From Holacanthus passer (taxonomy: Eukaryota > Chordata > Actinopteri > Pomacanthidae): a DNA stretch of 64,000 bases. The position numbers and the translations under genes are program-made. The notes below the pieces were generated by a model, which worked only from the letters and a program-made list of their open reading frames with translations, was not told the origin of the DNA and made no database searches. Where the stretch lies: NCBI GenBank assembly GCA_025331565.1, contig JAFREQ010000040.1, forward strand, positions 5,953,001 through 6,017,000, in the 5' to 3' direction. Positions 59,484 to 64,000 of the stretch are shown piece by piece (position 1 is the stretch's first letter; every line of letters starts with the position of its first letter).

Positions 59484-59520
59484 TCAAAGGGCCTTCACAG
59501 ATCTGTCCGAGGCCCTTTGA
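59484..59520. repeat. Perfect inverted repeat (10-bp arms, 17-base loop)
   Basis: TCAAAGGGCC at 59484-59493 and GGCCCTTTGA at 59511-59520 are exact reverse complements. They sit at the start of a CpG-bearing unique block (to about 59620) containing CTCGACGGCCCTCGAGATGG. A stable RNA or DNA hairpin is possible. No terminator function is implied. Confidence 0.75.
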
Positions 59521-60461
59521 TCAGGCGTTCTGTGACTCGTCTGCTCTCGACGGCCCTCGAGATGGGAGGGTGCGTGCCGGGTGGGAGACGAGGCTGGTTG
59601 GACATGGATGAGACTGTGGATTTGACCCAGACGTCCACATGCGCACACAAACAGAACAAAAGTGCAACTTCATCCAAATGCCATAAATCAAGACTCCAAA
59701 GTGAACTGAAAAGATGCGATGTTGGACAATGCAGATGTGTGCGTCGTTTTTAATGTATGAAGTCAAATATCGTAACAAGATTAGAAAGTACTCAGCTTCT
59801 GTATGGGGCTAATTTTGAGTTAGTTGAGTTTGAGAGGGTTAAGGTTAAGGTTGGCAGTTGCAAAGTTAATTTTATCAGCCTCTCAAGTATTGTAATGCAC
59901 CATTGTGTGTGTGCATTTGCGTTTTTCTATATTGAACCCAGCAGCTGGAGAGTAAGGCTACCTGTTCAGGTTTGCTTTGAAATAGATTTGCTTTGATATT
60001 GCATACTTTTTGTCCTTGTTGATTTAGTGTGTTTCTTGTAGCTTTTGAGTGGACATCAGTTTGGATTGAGATGGATCTCAGGTAGGGTCTAATACTGAGT
60101 GGCATCACCGCACCGCACGGACATACTGTAGACCTGACACTGAGTTGATCTGACAATAGAATGGATCAGTGTAGCGGCTAGTAAGTCAGAAGGTAGAGCA
60201 TAATCCCTTCTGTCAAGTCTCTGTCTCGTCAATATTCAAATCCAGCCAGCTGTCCAATGGCTGTCAGTTACAATCTCCCTCTGGCTCATAGCCTAGCACA
60301 GGCGCATATCTAAATTGAATTGGATGTTTGCTTCTCAATGGAAATTGAGTGGAGGAGATGACCCCCCGGCCCGGCATTGTGAACTTGTCAGTTACCCCAA
60401 CTGAACCAGATTCTAAGGTACAATGTCCATTCCCAACTAATAACTGATCTTTGTTGTCTCC
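59521..60461. other. Intergenic or intronic DNA
   Basis: CpG-bearing unique sequence to about 59620, then AT-leaning sequence. A tRNA-like patch (TAGCGGCTAGTAAGTCAGAA then ATTCAAATCC) at 60174-60242 resembles a degraded SINE but lacks a good box A. Confidence 0.35.
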
Positions 60462-60483
60462 TTTTTTTTTTTTTTTTTTTTTT
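60462..60483. repeat. Poly-T run (22 bases)
   Basis: Uninterrupted T-run. On the minus strand this is a poly-A tail-like sequence, but no retroelement body was recognised beside it. Confidence 0.9.
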
Positions 60484-60918
60484 AATTTATGTAGCTTCTC
60501 ATTTTCCTTTTAGTTTGTCGTATAAATGCTGGCTGTCTCCCTCTACTCAATGAGTTTTACGTTCATTTTTTATTTTATCACTGTATTTTTTTAGGAAGAT
60601 GGACATCAAAATTTGGGCAGATGTATATCACAAATTGTCTTTACTTTCCAAAGAGCTGATCTGCCTCACTTAAATCTAATGACAGGTCATGAACAAAAAT
60701 CCCAAATGCTTTTTGTTGCCTCTTGGAACTGCTTCATGTTCTCTCCCCTGTGAGGATGCGTTCCCATTCACTCTGCTTCCCAGACACCTGCGTGCACTGC
60801 ATTGCTTTCTGTGGAACTACAAGTGTGATAGAAATGAGATAGTATGGACTAAACATGGCTACACAAGGTCTGAAGAAGACACACACAGACATACTGTACA
60901 CATCCTTCCACATTATGT
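60484..60918. other. AT-rich DNA
   Basis: Unique sequence, T-rich near 60565-60595. Nothing recognisable up to the transposon relic. Confidence 0.4.
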
Positions 60919-61120
60919 ACAACCCTGATTCCAAAAATGTTGGGACACTGTAAAACAAGACACTGTGTTTACTGCCAATGGTTTTATGAAGTGTTCCTGA
61001 GTCCATGTAGTAATCTTCCTTTATACAATCATGTGTTGGACAAAGTGGTGAACCTCGCTCCATCCTTGCTTGTGAACGACTGAGATCATGAGTCTATCGC
61101 CAATGAACCTGTTTACCTGT
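60919..61120 (-). mobile_element. Non-autonomous Tc1/mariner-like element, copy 2
   Basis: The left edge ACAACCCTGATTCCAAAAAT then GTTGGGACACTGTAAA matches copy 1 at 29625. So do the words GAGTCCATGTAGTAATCTTC, GACAAAGTGGTGAACCTCG and CTCCATCCTTGCTTGTGAAC. In reverse complement the last part gives the start of the transposase (M-E-R-G-S-P-L-C), immediately disrupted. This copy lacks the right-hand 120 or so bases present in copy 1. The shared internal join shows both derive from one already-deleted element. Confidence 0.7.
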
Positions 61121-64000
61121 GTATCTCACCTTTAAATCATCACCTTTAAAAATCTATCCTTAAACTCTGAACTCTCATATCAGCAAGAAGTAGATGCTTG
61201 AAAACAAACTCTGGTCATCTGTCGGCGGTGAGTCCAGCTTTCTCTGGGTCGACTGCTCACTCGCTGATGTCCAAAAAACTACTTTTTATACAACTCACAA
61301 GTTTTGATACATCAATGCTCATCTTTTTTTTCAGAGACATCGGGTGAATCTGAGTGTCTCGGTTAGTGAGGGACTCTCTTGTCAGTTTCTGAGAAGGGTT
61401 TATTTTTTCCAAAAAATCTTATGTGATTCATCTTTCACTCTAATCCCAGGTTCTAACCCCAAATGAGATGGTTGAAGACGTGGCGTCCAGTCAAAATGAT
61501 GTCTGCTCACTAAAAGTAACCTGACTCTGAAGGTCTAAAACTGAAAGTGGTTCTCGCAAGGGTGAAAATGATAGAGGACATTTAACCATAGTCTCTCTCT
61601 CTCTCTATCTCTCTCCCTTGTTCAGTCCCTCTCTTCCTACTTCTCTGACACATGTCGCCCTGGCATGCATGGAAAGGCCTGACCTTTGGAAAGTTTAGCA
61701 CTTTAAATATTTAGGCTTGGGTTATGATGGATCCTCCAGGCCCTGCGGCAATGTGCAAAGCCTCTGATTAGGGCTGCTGTCAGAGTCATTTAGCCGAGTG
61801 TCTGGCTGTCGGTGGCGCTCTCTGTTTGACAGGCGAGCCTTTTAAACAAACAGCGGTCCCAGTGGCAGAGCGGGCAGGGCACCCAGCGCAGCACAAACAC
61901 CCAACACTCTGAGAGAAACCACTCAGCCCACTGACAGCTGCAGAGGAAACCACTGGCCACTGCCTCTCATGATCTTTCAAGCACTTTGTCTTCCTGCTCA
62001 CTCACTTTCCTTCACACAGTCTATACTTGTGCCTGTGCCTGTTTTATTTGTCGCCGCTCTTTTTCTCCACTCTGTCGATATTCTTTCTTTTTACATCTCC
62101 TTCTTGTTATTCTCTGTCTCTGGTAGCTGCTGAACATCAAAGTTTCATCCGTGGCATGTTTTGAGTAAGATTTAGTAAGTAAGTTGATTGCCGGATGATC
62201 TCTGAGCAGGGCTTATGCTCTTAATTTGTCAAACATCACTACTCATTATCAGCTGAAAATCAGGATAGATGCTCTCTGTCTTGTGCCTCCATCGTCCCAT
62301 GATTAGGACAGCTTACATTGATGTTCACGTTGAAATACATCTGAGCCAGCCTTTTCATCTCACTCTGAGACAATCTCCCGTGGCATCAATCCTGTAAATA
62401 TATGAGTCTTAATATGTGTGTCCTATTCTGTATTCAGAGGAAGAGCCAAGTCAGCAGCTCCAGTATTAATGCATGAGAAATGAGCAGAGCCCATAAGAAT
62501 TAAAGGGTAAGACTCCCCTTATTAAGATGTAAATTCTGGGGGAAAACTTGCCGAAATGAGGATACAGTGAAGTTATTGTCAACTTTAGCCTACTTATGCA
62601 TTTCTAAGAGGCATTGTTGATTTGTAGTTGTTGAAATTAGATACACACAGCAAAGCACCTTGTGTATTTTTTGGCTCATTTTCAGCACGAGATCAACCAA
62701 TCTCAACAAATATGCAACCTATACTTTATGGAGCAATTCACACTTTTGGCAACATTATCTAGTGACAGTATACATGGCAACTATCGTTGTAATTCAATCT
62801 CTGTCTGTGTGCGCTCCTTCTTTTTTTCTCTCTCTCTCTACCACTACCTCTCTCTCATTTCAAATTTGCACTTAACACCTTCCTGGGGAAAGGCTTCTCA
62901 TTCATCAACGGTGTTTGTCCCGGTGACAAGCAGGGCGCCTCCTGCATATCAATATCAGCTAAGACAATGCTGAGCCTGTAACCTTCAGCTAAATGTCATT
63001 CTGCTTAATCCTATTTGAAAATTAAACATTGAAAAACCTTTAGCGTACCTTCCTGTCTTCCTTCCTCTCTCGCTCCCTCCTTTATTGGCCGCCATTCCTC
63101 CGGCTTTCTGCTTCTCCCTCGCTCCCTTCCTGCTTTTGTTTTGCACACTGTGTGACATTTGTATTGTTTTGTTTGTGCGAGTGTTTGTGTCTCATAATGG
63201 TTATTTAGTGGAACTGATTTTGATTTTATGTCACTGAAAAAATAATATAGGGGCAATTTGTCTGCCCCTAGTAGTCATCTGCATTCTTCCGACAGAGTCT
63301 ACAGCCGTCATCAAAGGCAGACTTAACTACTTCTCCCTTTGTTCTGTCTTTTTGGAGAGACAGTTGAGCTACTCTGTTATAGCAGATGTAAAGAAAGAGA
63401 AAAATAACCCAGAAAAACAGAGAAACTAGTGACCAAAGTTGTATGTGGAGGGAGAAGGCAGCCGCATGAGAGGAAACCCTTTCTGTCAAAACTGCATAAA
63501 CAGATCCTCCGCATTCAGACGGTAATTAACACGCTGATGTTAGTTGGGAAATCAGAGAAACAGGATGTCTGATTTGTCCAGAAACATCATCAAAGTGCTC
63601 TGCACTGAGAGGCCTGCTTCCTAGTATGCATGAAGCACGTGTGTGATATACTTGGTTTTACGCCCTCTTCCTCCTTATGCACATGTACGCCTCACACACA
63701 CGCAGGGAGCAAAACTATATGGTACATGTTTGAAGATACAGTGAGGAATTGGAGGGGAGGGAAGGCAGGATAAAAGGAGACGCAGAGATTGCAATGAAAA
63801 TGCAATCATTTGCAGTCAGACAGATATAATTCTCCTTTGGAGGGAGTGTGATGCGGCAGCTCAAAGACAGCCTTCAGCCGGCTCTCTGTATGGATTTGAT
63901 TGACCACAGTCACTCGTCAAGAGATTCCACTGAAATACTGAGAGTGAATTACAACGTGACTACCCTTGATGTCTTCATATTGAAGCCCTCCATCCACTCA
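61121..64000. other. Intergenic or intronic DNA to the window end
   Basis: Contains a CT tract at about 61591-61614, balanced unique sequence with CpGs at 61735-61960, AT-rich sequence at 62200-62760 and a CT-rich patch at 62820-62860. An acceptor-like TATTCAG at 62437 opens a frame that stops after 15 codons without a donor. A purine-rich patch lies at 63750-63790. No supported gene. Confidence 0.4.

Noticed and set aside
62438..62485. Short terminal-exon candidate after TATTCAG
   Set aside because: Only 15 codons before TGA. Too short to support alone.
1..64000. Search for bacterial-type operons, CRISPR arrays, phage or rRNA genes
   Set aside because: No ribosome-binding-site-led gene strings, direct-repeat/spacer arrays or rRNA-like sequence. 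Base composition and repeats are those of vertebrate nuclear DNA.

Overview
The window looks like vertebrate nuclear DNA, most likely from a ray-finned fish. It has no bacterial-style gene layout, and coding potential is confined to short segments bounded by GT/AG splice signals. CA/GT and CT/GA microsatellites are very dense. Several interspersed repeats resemble common teleost families: a decayed LINE reverse-transcriptase fragment, a tRNA-like SINE, two copies of a deletion-derivative Tc1-like element, and an RTE-type 3' tail. No rRNA gene, intact tRNA gene, CRISPR array or complete single-exon gene was seen.

The best coding evidence is at the left end. Two plus-strand exons (1677-1832 and 3312-3406) have good splice sites and join in phase across a 1,479-bp intron. 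I could not identify the protein. Two further plus-strand segments (15755-15780 and 48017-48077) would continue the same frame if spliced on, which would give introns of about 12 kb and 32 kb. They are weak candidates, and other segments compete with them. A separate minus-strand pair at 58713-58774 and 58124-58240 also joins in frame and ends in a stop codon. It could be a small nested gene, the last exons of a gene lying to the right, or a decayed copy.

The remaining roughly 60 kb reads as intronic or intergenic DNA. By region: 3.4-9.6 kb holds a decayed TGACTGG-like minisatellite and a LINE/SINE pair; 9.6-17.3 kb is mostly simple repeats with an octamer/TAATTA-bearing block near 12.1 kb; 17.3-18.4 kb is a repeat cluster; 19-22 kb has a CTCF-like site, GA and CTG tracts and a non-repetitive block; 22-30 kb is ordinary sequence; 29.6-30.4 kb has two abutting transposon relics; 31-38 kb is strongly strand-asymmetric (purine-rich, then pyrimidine-rich) with many GT/CA tracts; 38-48 kb is AT-rich with a reverse-oriented CTCF-like site; 48.6-52.3 kb contains a CpG-richer block with CCAAT, CRE and IRF-type motifs and two blocks that look like conserved non-coding elements; 52-64 kb contains the minus-strand exon pair, a 10-bp perfect hairpin near 59.5 kb and a second Tc1-like copy.

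This pattern suits the large introns of a gene that hosts many regulatory elements. That is inference: conservation cannot be measured from one sequence. No novel multi-gene system was found. The most useful leads are the unidentified exons, the minus-strand exon pair, the regulatory block at 48.7-48.95 kb and the candidate conserved elements.
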